From positions 806,001 to 870,000 of the forward strand of contig NZ_JACVFC010000002.1 of assembly GCF_014529935.1 (NCBI RefSeq): a stretch of DNA of 64,000 bases, read 5' to 3'. A program made the translations under genes and the position numbers. The notes beneath the pieces were generated by a model. The model saw only the letters and a list, made by a program, of their open reading frames with translations, was not told the DNA's origin and did not search any database. Source of the DNA: Chitinophaga qingshengii. GTDB lineage: Bacteria; Bacteroidota; Bacteroidia; Chitinophagales; Chitinophagaceae. This document shows positions 8,661 through 17,810 of the stretch, in pieces. Positions within the stretch are counted from its first letter, which is position 1. Each line of letters starts with the position of its first letter.

Positions 8661-9677
8661 CTATAACATAAGAAAATCTTTGAAGCCGGGGCTGTAAGCC
8701 TCTTTAATACTGCCATCCGCAGCCTTGTAGATATACAGAGCCTCCAGTCCGTAAGCCGGATGCTGCGCTATAAATTTCAGTCCTTTCTCCACTCCCATTA
8801 ATATCAGCGGATTATCAAATGCATCGGCTGTAAAACAATCTTTTGCAATCACTGTAACGCTGATAATCCGGCTATGCAGCGCGATACCACTAACCGGATC
8901 TATGGTGTGCGCAAAGCGGGTACGTCCCTGGTCAAAAAAACGGCGATAGTTACCACTGGTGGCGATGCCTTTGTCCTGTAGCGTTACCATAGCCTGTATA
9001 GGTTCGTAGGTAGTATCTCCGGGCGCAGGACGCTCAATACCGATACGCCAGGGATTGCCCATTTGATTTACGCCTTTGGCACACAGCTCCCCGCCTACAT
9101 CTACCAGGTAGTCGTGAATACCCAGCTGGTCCAGGAAGCGGCCCAGCACATCCACCGTATACCCTTGTGCGATACCGTTGCAATCGATCTGTACACCTTT
9201 TTTTGTTGTAGTGAGATGATCACCTTTTATTTTTAAATAACGGTAACCCACATACGATAATGCCTTTTTAATACTGTCAGTTGGCGGTACACCTTTAAAA
9301 GAAGGTTTGGTAACGCCAAATCCCCAGAGGTATACCAGTGGCTTTACGGTGATATCAAAAATACCGTTGGTGGCTTTGCTGGTGTAAATCGCTTTATCAA
9401 TCACGGTACGCATGTGCGCATCCATTTTCACCTCGCCGGTAGCGTTGAATTGATTGATCAGTGAGCCCGGTTTATACAGGGAGAGTGATTGATCGATGAC
9501 AGCAAATACAGAATCGATACGTGTTTGCAGCGAAGCCGTATCGGAAGAAAGATATTTTACAATAAAATAGGTACCCTGCGCTTTTCCTTCACAGACCACC
9601 AATTTGGGCGATGATCCGGGCGTTTGTGCCATGGCCACGGTACAAAAACACATCAACAGCAATAAAATCATCTTCAT
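8661..9677 (-). CDS. apbE: FAD:protein FMN transferase, ApbE family
   Basis: A 338-residue periplasmic enzyme that attaches FMN to Thr or Ser of target proteins, for example flavoprotein subunits of Rnf/Nqr-type complexes. The signal peptide is 'MKMILLLLMCFCTVAMAQ'. The body has the conserved 'YFIVKYLSSDTASLQ' start, 'VKPLVYLWGFG', 'IDCNGIAQGYTVD', 'VDVGGELCAKG' and, near the C-terminus, 'AHTIDPVSG' and 'CFTADAFDNPLILMG'. The start at 9677 was chosen because it begins a clean signal peptide; the longer frame runs into the neighbouring MFS gene. Its flavinylation target is not in the window. Confidence 0.9.
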   Translation of the reverse strand: MKMILLLLMCFCTVAMAQTPGSSPKLVVCEGKAQGTYFIVKYLSSDTASLQTRIDSVFAVIDQSLSLYKPGSLINQFNATGEVKMDAHMRTVIDKAIYTSKATNGIFDITVKPLVYLWGFGVTKPSFKGVPPTDSIKKALSYVGYRYLKIKGDHLTTTKKGVQIDCNGIAQGYTVDVLGRFLDQLGIHDYLVDVGGELCAKGVNQMGNPWRIGIERPAPGDTTYEPIQAMVTLQDKGIATSGNYRRFFDQGRTRFAHTIDPVSGIALHSRIISVTVIAKDCFTADAFDNPLILMGVEKGLKFIAQHPAYGLEALYIYKAADGSIKEAYSPGFKDFLML

Positions 9678-9745
9678 AAAAAAACAGATAACATGGATAA
9701 AGGGCAGGTAAGATAATATTTTGTGATGGGTTTTCAGCAAAACTG

Positions 9746-10927
9746 CTAAAGAGGTGATTTTTCGGGCGCCGGCACCCAAATCAGGAGATAAATTACTACT
9801 ATCAGTGCAATACAGGCTGTAACAAAAAAAGCTGCTACGGCACCAAATTGAAACCAAATCCAACCTGTGAAGGAACTGGCTACCATAGCACAAATGCTCT
9901 GGAAACCCGTAAAGGTGCCAATAGCTGTGGCAGTATCTGTTTTTTTCGTGACATTGCTGATCCAGGCTTTAGCAATGCCTTCGGTAGCAGCAGCATACAG
10001 TCCGTATAAAAAAAACAGACAGCCATACCAATACCAGCTACCGCTTATACCCATTCCGGCATATACCATCACAAACAATATCAGCCCTGTCACAAAAATT
10101 TTTTTCAGGCCAATACGGTCTGCCAGTATACCCAGCGGAAAGGCCGACAGCGCATATATCAGGTTGTAAAAAATGTAGGTGCCAATAGTAGCGGTGTCGC
10201 TAAGTCCCGCTTGTTTCATCCGCAACAACAGAAAAACATCGGAGCTGTTGCACAAGGTGAATACAAGTAAACCCACCACCAGGTGACGATAGGCGGACGG
10301 GCTTTCCTTCCAGTAGTGCAAAAAGGCAAAAACACGGGGTTTCGCAGTCTTTTCTTCCTGTGTAACAGCGCGGTCCTTCAGGAATAACGATAATACAATA
10401 GCGAACAGGCCGGGAAGAAAGGCCAACAGGAACATGGTACGATAACTCCCCGGGTAAAAATAGAGCAACAACAGCGCAAACGCCGGCCCCAATACAGCCC
10501 CCAGCGTATCCATAGAACGATGAAAACCAAATACACGGGCTTTGGTATCAGCAGTCGACTCGTCAGACAACAACGCATCCCTGGCGCCTGTCCGGATACC
10601 CTTGCCCAGCCTGTCCACCGTACGGGCGAAAAATATCCAGAGCGGATATACGAATATCGCCATCATCGGTTTGGATACCGCACTCAGTGCATACCCCAGG
10701 CGTATAAAGGGCGTACGCCTGTGGGTATGGTCCGATAGTTTTCCAAAATATCCTTTGCTTAAACCGGCAGTAGCTTCCGCCATACCTTCCAGTATGCCTA
10801 TCAGCAACACCGAAAAACCAATGTTTTGCAGGTATATTGGCATAACGGGATAAAGCATTTCGCTGGCGATGTCAGTTACCAGGCTAATGCAGGAGAGTAT
10901 CCATACCGTGCGTGTCAGATACTTCAT
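9746..10927 (-). CDS. Major facilitator superfamily transporter
   Basis: A 393-residue inner-membrane carrier with about 12 predicted spans. After span 2 comes the MFS motif A-like stretch 'LSKGYFGKLSDHTHRRTPFI', and 'GRTVDRLGKGIRTGARDAL'-like residues follow (as 'ARTVDRLGKGIRTGARDAL'). The central loop is basic ('KDRAVTQEEKTAKPRV'). It resembles the YfcJ/YhhS-like or sugar-efflux-like MFS group; the substrate is unknown. It lies 17 bases downstream of the acyl-CoA dehydrogenase gene and so may share its transcript. Confidence 0.87.
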   Translation of the reverse strand: MKYLTRTVWILSCISLVTDIASEMLYPVMPIYLQNIGFSVLLIGILEGMAEATAGLSKGYFGKLSDHTHRRTPFIRLGYALSAVSKPMMAIFVYPLWIFFARTVDRLGKGIRTGARDALLSDESTADTKARVFGFHRSMDTLGAVLGPAFALLLLYFYPGSYRTMFLLAFLPGLFAIVLSLFLKDRAVTQEEKTAKPRVFAFLHYWKESPSAYRHLVVGLLVFTLCNSSDVFLLLRMKQAGLSDTATIGTYIFYNLIYALSAFPLGILADRIGLKKIFVTGLILFVMVYAGMGISGSWYWYGCLFFLYGLYAAATEGIAKAWISNVTKKTDTATAIGTFTGFQSICAMVASSFTGWIWFQFGAVAAFFVTACIALIVVIYLLIWVPAPEKSPL

Positions 10928-10944
10928 ATTAACAGAAAATACTG

Positions 10945-12123
10945 TTATTTGAATGCGTCGAAACCGGTAACATCCATACCGGTAATGAGCAGATGGATCT
11001 CATGGGTGCCTTCGTAGGTCAGCACACTTTCGAGGTTCATCATATGCCGCATCACAGGGAATTCACCCGTAATGCCCATACCACCCAGGATAGAGCGGGC
11101 GTCGCGGGCTATTTTAGTAGCCACTTCACAGGAATTGCGTTTAGCCATGGAAATTTGTGCCGGCGTGGCTTTCCCCTCATTTTTTAATACCCCCAGGCGC
11201 CAGTTGAGCAACTGTGCTTTGGTGATCTCGGTCACCATCTCCGCCAGTTTCTTCTGGGTGAGCTGGAAACCACCAATCGCGCGGCCAAACTGACTGCGTT
11301 CTTTGGAATAACGCAGCGCCGTATCGTAACAATCCATCGCGGCGCCGATAACACCCCAGGCAATACCGTAGCGGGCGGAAGAAAGGCAACTCAGCGGCCC
11401 TTTCAATCCTTTCACCAACGGTAATATATTTTCTTTGGGCACTCTTACATTGTCGAATACCAGTTCACCGGTGGCGCTGGCACGCAGGCTCCATTTACCT
11501 TTTGTTTCCGGCGTAGTAAATCCTTCCATGCCTCGTTCCACAATAATGCCGCGGATCACGCCTTCGGGGTCTTTAGCCCATACCACCGCAATCTGCGCGA
11601 ACGGGGCATTGGAAATCCACATTTTAGCACCATTGAGAATAACATGGTCACCATCTTCGCGGAAGTTGGTGATCATACCGGCAGGATTAGAACCATGATC
11701 CGGCTCGGTGAGGCCGAAGCAACCCATCCACTCTCCTGTGGCCAGTTTAGGAAGATATTTTTGTTTTTGTGCTTCACTGCCGAAAGTAAAAATAGGATAC
11801 ATCACCAGGGAACCCTGTACCGAAGCGGTAGAACGGATACCGCTGTCGCCGCGTTCCAGCTCCTGCATCATCAGGCCGTAGGCGATATGATCCATACCGC
11901 CACCACCGTATTGCTGCGGTATCGTGGGACCAAAACATCCCAGCTCGCCTAATCCCTTCAGGATATGCGACGGGAACGCAGCACGCTGGCAATAATCTTC
12001 AATAATGGGCGAAATCTCTTTCTTCACCCATTGCCTTACTGTATCGCGGATCAACAGGTGTTCTTCTGTCAACAAACCATCTACAGCATAATAATCCGGT
12101 GACTGGAATAAATCTTTAGACAT
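10945..12123 (-). CDS. Acyl-CoA dehydrogenase, glutaryl-CoA dehydrogenase-like
   Basis: A 392-residue FAD enzyme of the acyl-CoA dehydrogenase fold: helical N-domain, beta-domain with 'CFGLTEPDHGSNPAGM' and 'WISNAPFA', and C-terminal helical domain. 'YEGTHEIHLLITG' contains the catalytic-base Glu position and 'GGMGITGEFPVMRHMMNLE' the FAD-contacting segment. The overall pattern ('SVQGSLVMYPI', 'TKGKWSLRASATGEL') is that of glutaryl-CoA dehydrogenases in lysine and tryptophan breakdown, which oxidise and decarboxylate glutaryl-CoA. No other gene of that pathway adjoins, so substrate assignment is from family resemblance. Confidence 0.85.
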   Translation of the reverse strand: MSKDLFQSPDYYAVDGLLTEEHLLIRDTVRQWVKKEISPIIEDYCQRAAFPSHILKGLGELGCFGPTIPQQYGGGGMDHIAYGLMMQELERGDSGIRSTASVQGSLVMYPIFTFGSEAQKQKYLPKLATGEWMGCFGLTEPDHGSNPAGMITNFREDGDHVILNGAKMWISNAPFAQIAVVWAKDPEGVIRGIIVERGMEGFTTPETKGKWSLRASATGELVFDNVRVPKENILPLVKGLKGPLSCLSSARYGIAWGVIGAAMDCYDTALRYSKERSQFGRAIGGFQLTQKKLAEMVTEITKAQLLNWRLGVLKNEGKATPAQISMAKRNSCEVATKIARDARSILGGMGITGEFPVMRHMMNLESVLTYEGTHEIHLLITGMDVTGFDAFK

Positions 12124-12152
12124 CTCCTTGGGTTTAATACCCCAATATAACC

Positions 12153-12178
12153 AATTACGAATTACGAATGATGAATGA
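12153..12178. repeat. Solo repeat-word array (AATTACGA type)
   Basis: Two tandem copies of AATTACG followed by AATGATGAATGA. The same words form the arms of the inverted repeat at 55370-55456 and recur at 21148-21179. Here there is no obvious opposite arm, so it looks like a remnant. It lies between the divergent acyl-CoA dehydrogenase and YCII genes. Confidence 0.5.
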
Positions 12179-12309
12179 CGGGCGGCGGTTATTATACATT
12201 GCCTTACGTCCTATGACATGGCAGCCCTCGCTAACTAATTAAAAATCAATTAATCACCCCTTTAATTTATCATCGAATAACTATCTTCGGGATAAAATTT
12301 TAACCAATT

Positions 12310-12744
12310 ATGGCAAGCAAAGTTATTCCTGCAATATTACTGCTGGGATTTCTGGTTATCGTGATGGTATCTTTTCATCCTGTTGCTTTACCATCTATCT
12401 CCTCATCGCTGGCAGCCCGTGAAAAACCTACTCCTGATACTAACCTGAAACGCTATTGGATGGTGTTTCTCAAAGGAGGTCCACATCGCAATCAGACCGC
12501 GGTAGCGGCAGCGGGCATTCAAGCCGCACATCTGCAGCATATCCATCAGTTATCGAAGGCAGGCAAACTGCTGGTGACAGGGCCTTTTGATCAGGAAGGG
12601 AATCTGAAAGGTATTTTTATACTCGATTGCAGGGACAGCCTCGAGGCAGTAAAGCTGGTGAAGGAAGATCCGGCAGTGCGGACGGGGAGGTTATGTTTTG
12701 AGATACTTCCCTGGTGGACGGAGAAAAACTGCGTATTCAGGTGA
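12310..12744 (+). CDS. YCII-domain protein with N-terminal membrane anchor
   Basis: A 144-residue protein. A hydrophobic N-terminus (about residues 5-25) acts as signal or anchor. It is followed by a YCII-like ferredoxin-fold domain ('RYWMVFLKGGPHRNQTAV' ... 'HLQHIHQLSKAGKLLVTGPF' ... 'GIFILDCRDSLEAVKLVKEDP'). The conserved His and Asp of YCII domains are present ('AAHLQHI', 'DPAV'). The function of exported YCII proteins is unknown. A near-consensus -7 box (TATCTTCG, 12288-12295) precedes it. It converges on pyrF. Confidence 0.82.
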   Translation: MASKVIPAILLLGFLVIVMVSFHPVALPSISSSLAAREKPTPDTNLKRYWMVFLKGGPHRNQTAVAAAGIQAAHLQHIHQLSKAGKLLVTGPFDQEGNLKGIFILDCRDSLEAVKLVKEDPAVRTGRLCFEILPWWTEKNCVFR

Positions 12745-12748
12745 ACGG

Positions 12749-12795
12749 TAGCTTTCAGTCTTCCGGAAAATATTTTCCGCCTCGACTGAAAGCTA
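12749..12795. terminator. Dyad between convergent genes, possible bidirectional terminator
   Basis: A 12-bp perfect inverted repeat (12749-12760 with 12784-12795) enclosing a smaller palindrome (CGGAAAATATTTTCCG). It fills the gap between the convergent YCII and pyrF stops. There is no strong T run, so terminator function is less sure. Confidence 0.5.
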
Positions 12796-12810
12796 ACGTC
12801 AACGGCTGTA

Positions 12811-13632
12811 TTAAAGGCTGACAGCTGTCTGATTCAGGTAGGTAGCCATTTCCTGCTGGTATTGCAGGGCAGCGTTGCGGGCGTCTACCGCAAAATCTTC
12901 ACCGTTGCCGGCATAGATGATACCACGACTTACATTTACCAGCAGACCACAGTCCTTGTTCATGGCCTGTGTGGAGATCTCCTGCAGGCTGCCACCCTGG
13001 GCGCCTACGCCTGGTACCAGGAAGAAGTGGTCCGGCACCATTTTACGGATATATCCCAATTGAGAAGATTGAGTAGCGCCTACCACAAACATCAGGTTAT
13101 CCGGCGTGCCCCATTGCATCGCTGTTTTCATTACTTTTTCAAACAGCATTTCATCGCCCGCCTGTTGCAGTTGGAAATCCTGGCTGCCTTCGTTGGACGT
13201 GAGTCCCAGCAAAATGGTCCATTTCTCGGGGAACTGCAGGAAAGGCAATACGCTGTCTTTTCCCATATACGGGGCTACCGTAACGGAATCAAACTTATAC
13301 GTATCAAAAAAAGTTTTAGCATATTGGGTAGATGTATTGCCGATGTCGCCGCGTTTGGCGTCAGCAATAGTGAAGATACCGGAGGGGATGTATTCTACAG
13401 TACGCTGCAGGCTTTCCCATCCGCGGATGCCCATACTTTCGTAAAAGGCCGTGTTGATTTTATAGGCTACACAAAGATCTTTGGTAGCGTCAATAATTGC
13501 CTTGTTGAAGGCAAACACCGGATCTGCGTGTGACAGCAGGTGTTTCGGAATCTTTTGAATGTCTGTATCCAATCCTACGCACAGATAAGATTGTTTTTCC
13601 TTAATAAGATTCACCAATTCCTGTCGATTCAT
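12811..13632 (-). CDS. pyrF: Orotidine-5'-phosphate decarboxylase (type 2)
   Basis: A 273-residue enzyme converting orotidine monophosphate to UMP, the last step of pyrimidine synthesis. The N-terminal 'YLCVGLDTDIQKIP' is followed by the catalytic Lys/Asp motif 'IADAKRGDIGNTS' (about residue 87) and the phosphate-binding 'FLVPGVGAQGG'. Length and motifs fit the PyrF type-2 subfamily. A -7 box (TAACTTTG, plus 13653-13660) lies 20 bases upstream. No other pyr gene adjoins. Confidence 0.95.
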   Translation of the reverse strand: MNRQELVNLIKEKQSYLCVGLDTDIQKIPKHLLSHADPVFAFNKAIIDATKDLCVAYKINTAFYESMGIRGWESLQRTVEYIPSGIFTIADAKRGDIGNTSTQYAKTFFDTYKFDSVTVAPYMGKDSVLPFLQFPEKWTILLGLTSNEGSQDFQLQQAGDEMLFEKVMKTAMQWGTPDNLMFVVGATQSSQLGYIRKMVPDHFFLVPGVGAQGGSLQEISTQAMNKDCGLLVNVSRGIIYAGNGEDFAVDARNAALQYQQEMATYLNQTAVSL

Positions 13633-13812
13633 AGTCGGTTTTATTTGGGGCGCAAAGTTAAGTAAAACTTAGCCATTGCGGCGGTTTAAACATATTATGA
13701 TTACCTCTAAAATATTTTGCTGCGTGGTAGTTGTTGTGGTCGTTATGCTGTACCGACAATCATTTCGGAGGATGACTCCAGCTAAAGGTAAGGAAAAAAA
13801 GAAGAAGATTTC

Positions 13813-13864
13813 TCCAAAAAAACGGCGAAGACAGGGCGGATGATGCCGCTTTATCTTCGCCGTT
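13813..13864 (-). terminator. Terminator of mrp
   Basis: A 10-bp stem (13821-13830 with 13855-13864) of AACGGCGAAG/CTTCGCCGTT, followed on the minus strand by eight T. It begins 24 bases past the mrp stop. Its stem carries the same GCGAAG/CTTCGC word as the core of the large intergenic hairpins. Confidence 0.75.
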
Positions 13865-13888
13865 ATATATTGTCCGGTTTCCCGGATT

Positions 13889-14986
13889 TTACACGATAAT
13901 ATCCACAATTTTAGTGGGAGCGATATTGGCATTCCGCATAGCAATACTTCTGGCAGCTGCGCCGGCTACATCCAGGAAAGCTTTGCGGGTAACCTTATCA
14001 TCGCCGGCCATGGCTGGCTGGCCGCTGTCGCCGCCTTCACGGATGCCCTGTACCAGCGGGATCTGGCCGAGGAAAGGTATTTCCAGGTCTTCCGCCAGTT
14101 TTTTACCGCCTTCTTTACCGAAGATGTAGTATTTATTTTCCGGCAGCTCTGCCGGCGTGAAATAAGCCATGTTTTCTACCAGGCCGAGGATAGGCACGTT
14201 GATCTGCTGCCCGCTGAACATGGCGATACCTTTCTGCACGTCTACCAGGGCTACGTCCTGCGGGGTAGTGACCATCACGGCGCCGGTCACCGGCACGGTT
14301 TGTACCAGGGTCAGGTGAATATCACCGGTACCCGGCGGCATATCAATAACCAGGTAGTCGAGTTCACCCCAATACACGTCGGTCAGGAATTGACGGAGAG
14401 CGCTGCTGGCCATAGGGCCACGCCAAACCACCGCTTGTCTTTCATCGATCAGCAGGCCGATAGACATGACTTTGATACCGTATTTTTCAATCGGCTGAAT
14501 CATACCTTTGCCTTCTACTTCCACCATCATAGGCCTTTCGCCACGCAGGCCGAACATAATGGGCACGGATGGTCCGTAGATATCGGCATCCATGAGGCCT
14601 ACCCGGGCGCCATCGCGGCCCAGCGCCAGCGCCAGATTAGCCGCTACCGTTGATTTACCCACGCCTCCCTTGCCGGAAGCCACGACAATAATGTTTTTCA
14701 CACCTGCCAGTACGCCTTTTCCTTCCGTGCGGCGCGAACTTACGTTGGCGGTCATCACTACTTCCACTTCAGCGTCTTTGCTCACCATCATATGGATCGC
14801 ATTCACACATGCGTTCCTGATAAGATCTTTCAACGGGCAGGCCGGTGTTGTCAGCACTACCGTAAACTTCACCTTATTGCCGTCTATCTCTATATCTTTT
14901 ACCATGTTCAACGTCACCAGATCCTTTCCCAGATCGGGTTCTTCGACGTTGCTCAGGGCCTGTAAAATCTGCTCTTTCGTCATCAT
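13889..14986 (-). CDS. mrp: Mrp/ApbC-type P-loop ATPase (iron-sulfur carrier family)
   Basis: A 365-residue protein. The N-terminal DUF59/MIP18-like domain (about residues 1-85, 'LSNVEEPDLGKDLVTLNMVK') is followed by a deviant-Walker ATPase with 'VASGKGGVGKSTVAANLALAL' (written as GKGGVGKST), 'DADIYGPSVPIMFG', 'VVWRGPMASSALRQF' and 'LVIDMPPGTGDIHLT'. The family transfers Fe-S clusters to apoproteins. Unusually, the CxxC that ligates the cluster is missing: the region reads 'ENMAYFTPAELPENKYYIFG'. The start may be either of two adjacent ATG codons (14986 or 14983). Confidence 0.92.
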   Translation of the reverse strand: MMTKEQILQALSNVEEPDLGKDLVTLNMVKDIEIDGNKVKFTVVLTTPACPLKDLIRNACVNAIHMMVSKDAEVEVVMTANVSSRRTEGKGVLAGVKNIIVVASGKGGVGKSTVAANLALALGRDGARVGLMDADIYGPSVPIMFGLRGERPMMVEVEGKGMIQPIEKYGIKVMSIGLLIDERQAVVWRGPMASSALRQFLTDVYWGELDYLVIDMPPGTGDIHLTLVQTVPVTGAVMVTTPQDVALVDVQKGIAMFSGQQINVPILGLVENMAYFTPAELPENKYYIFGKEGGKKLAEDLEIPFLGQIPLVQGIREGGDSGQPAMAGDDKVTRKAFLDVAGAAARSIAMRNANIAPTKIVDIIV

Positions 14987-15016
14987 AAATTGTTGTTAAA
15001 ATTCGATTCCTGCCTG

Positions 15017-15048
15017 CAAAGTTAACCCAATTGGAAGTTAATTTACAA
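15017..15048 (-). promoter_or_regulatory. Promoter of mrp
   Basis: On the minus strand TTG (plus 15046-15048) and TAACTTTG (plus 15017-15024) are separated by 21 bases, matching the Bacteroidota -33/-7 pattern, about 30 bases upstream of mrp. Confidence 0.5.
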
Positions 15049-15112
15049 CTTCTTCTTGCGGTCATCCATCGCAGGGAGACAAGTAAATTAATTTCTATAT
15101 CTTAGGGCCGGC

Positions 15113-15769
15113 ATGCATCACAAAAGATCCTACATACTGTCACTCATCCTGGTATTTCTTTTATCTCCTTTCCTGTTGAAGGCCCAAATCGCCGATTTCA
15201 GAGACAGTGTTATACAGATTTCCGGTCTTACCATGACAGCAGACAGCCTCCGGGCCATCCCCGCCGTCAGCATTGTGGTAAGAGGCCAGGGAAGAGGGAC
15301 CATCTCCAATTCCGCTGGTGTATTCTCCATCGTGGTATTCAAAGGGGATACCCTCACTTTCAGTGCAGTAGGTTTCAAAAAGAAAGACTATAAAATACCC
15401 ACCACCCTTAAAGGCAATAATTTCTCCCTGATACAACTGATGGTGGAAGATACCACCTATCTCCCGGTAACCATCATCAAACCCTACCTCAACCGGCAGG
15501 AGTTTGAAAGGGCCTTCGCCTCCATGGACATTCCCGATGATGCCTATGAGATAGCCCGCAAAAACACGGAGAATGCCCGCATGAGGGCAATGACCCGCTT
15601 TACGCCCATCGATGGTGCGGAAGGCACCAATATGTATCTCAATAAACAGGCACAGTCCCTGTACTATGCCGGTCAGCCACCACCACAGAACATCTTCAAC
15701 CCACTCGCCTGGGCACAGTTTATCCAGGCCTGGAAACGAGGTGACTTCAAACGAAAAGATGATTACTAA
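15113..15769 (+). CDS. Secreted carboxypeptidase-regulatory-like domain protein
   Basis: A 218-residue protein with a signal peptide ending 'LLKAQ'. A CarboxypepD_reg-like beta-sandwich follows ('SLRAIPAVSIVVRGQGRG', 'TISNSAGVFSIVV', 'GDTLTFSAVGFKKKD', about residues 40-100), the domain found at the N-terminus of TonB receptors but here free-standing. The C-terminal part ('ALTRF...NIFNPLAWAQFIQAWKRGD' region) is Bacteroidota-specific and of unknown role. No receptor gene adjoins. Confidence 0.78.
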   Translation: MHHKRSYILSLILVFLLSPFLLKAQIADFRDSVIQISGLTMTADSLRAIPAVSIVVRGQGRGTISNSAGVFSIVVFKGDTLTFSAVGFKKKDYKIPTTLKGNNFSLIQLMVEDTTYLPVTIIKPYLNRQEFERAFASMDIPDDAYEIARKNTENARMRAMTRFTPIDGAEGTNMYLNKQAQSLYYAGQPPPQNIFNPLAWAQFIQAWKRGDFKRKDDY

Positions 15770-15908
15770 CTTCGATAGCCATGATTTTTGCTGACTAGCG
15801 GAGATGAAAGTGGAGACCTGCGCGGAATCATGTTTTTAGGGAGATGTGCCGGCAATCATTTGCATTTTAGTTATATTGCCCGATAATACAGAAACCAAAA
15901 TAATCTCC

Positions 15909-16793
<885 letters not shown>

Positions 16794-16800
16794 AATCAGG

Positions 16801-16862
16801 AAGGAAGGGCTTTTTTACAACACGATTATTCACTAACCGTCCAATAAAAAAAGTCCTTCCTT
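16801..16862. repeat. Inverted repeat downstream of the hydroxyacyl-CoA dehydrogenase
   Basis: A 16-bp stem (16801-16816 with 16847-16862) of the form AAGGAAGG-GC-TTTTTT with one wobble pair and a 30-nt loop. It may act as an RNA 3' end, but no T run follows on the plus strand. Confidence 0.45.
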
Positions 16863-17011
16863 CGTTATTAACTTCGTCCGATATTGAACATCGTGCGGTT
16901 ACTTTCGGACAATCTTATCTACTAAAGCATTTATAACTTATTCATTTTCAAACTGTACATTTCTGGCATATTCTTTATTTCCCTTTGATATCACCCTGAA
17001 ATCTTACCGCC

Positions 17012-17269
17012 ATGTTGAAACATTATCGATTCTTTTTAGTTGTAGCAGCCGTAGGAGGCACCTTGCTGCTTTTAAAAAGAGTATGTGTTGACCTGGAAGC
17101 GCCGGACGCCTCCCGGTCCCCTTTCCTCTGCCTGGAACTATTTGCCGACTTCCACCACACCGGTAAAGATGCTTCGGCTACTTCACCTGCTTTATCTCCA
17201 GTCCGTGAATGTCACGAAGCCGCAAAAGGCACAACTCTTCGTTCGACCTGGGCACCCCTATGTCCATAG
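17012..17269 (+). CDS. Doubtful small ORF with hydrophobic N-terminus
   Basis: An 85-codon frame beginning with a signal-like stretch ('MLKHYRFFLVVAAVGGTLLLLKR' as MLKHYRFFLV...). After that the sequence has no recognisable domain. Its last 92 bases overlap the 3' end of yigZ on the other strand, where translation is antisense to a solid gene. It may be a short exported peptide whose true end is lost, or chance. No clear promoter or homologous family is recognised. Confidence 0.25.
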   Translation: MLKHYRFFLVVAAVGGTLLLLKRVCVDLEAPDASRSPFLCLELFADFHHTGKDASATSPALSPVRECHEAAKGTTLRSTWAPLCP

Positions 17270-17777
17270 TACAAAACAGTTGCAACTCCTGTGACAACAC
17301 CGTGCAATTGTTTTGTTTCACTACCATCATCACATCGTTCATAATGGTATAATCAAACGTGAGATGATATTTTGATTCAATATTTTTCTGTACAGCCGGT
17401 ACCAATTGCAGTACCATAGAAGCGCTTAACTTATAGGCATTGATTAACCCCGGAACACCCAGCAACGTACCACCAAAATAACGTACTACTACAATCAGCA
17501 CATCGGTCAACTGTTTACTGTCTATCTGCCCCAGGATCGGTTTGCCCGCAGAACCGGAAGGTTCGCCGTCGTCATTGGCGCGGAACTGATTGCCGTCAGT
17601 ACCCAGCCGGTAAGCATAACAATGATGGGTAGCTTTGGGATGCTCCTTTTTCACTTCCATCAAACAATCCTTCACCGCTTCAGGCGTCTTCACGGGAAAT
17701 ACATAAGCGAGAAATTTGCTGCCCCTGTCCTTGAACTCAGCGACAGCGGTTTTATCAATAGTAAAATAAACCTCCAT
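17178..17777 (-). CDS. YigZ/IMPACT family protein
   Basis: A 199-residue protein of the UPF0029/IMPACT family. The N-terminal domain carries 'EFKDRGSKFLAYVFPV', 'KATHHCYAYRLG', 'ANDDGEPSGSAGKPILGQI' and 'DVLIVVVRYFGGTLLGVPGLINAYK', all hallmark motifs. A shorter C-terminal DUF1949-like domain follows. In bacteria the cellular role is unclear; a ribosome-linked function is suggested by the eukaryotic relative IMPACT. It is followed, 33 bases upstream on the same strand, by ribD. Confidence 0.92.
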   Translation of the reverse strand: MEVYFTIDKTAVAEFKDRGSKFLAYVFPVKTPEAVKDCLMEVKKEHPKATHHCYAYRLGTDGNQFRANDDGEPSGSAGKPILGQIDSKQLTDVLIVVVRYFGGTLLGVPGLINAYKLSASMVLQLVPAVQKNIESKYHLTFDYTIMNDVMMVVKQNNCTVLSQELQLFCTMDIGVPRSNEELCLLRLRDIHGLEIKQVK

Positions 17778-17810
17778 CTATATAATTTAGAAAAACCAGA
17801 TATGCTTGTC

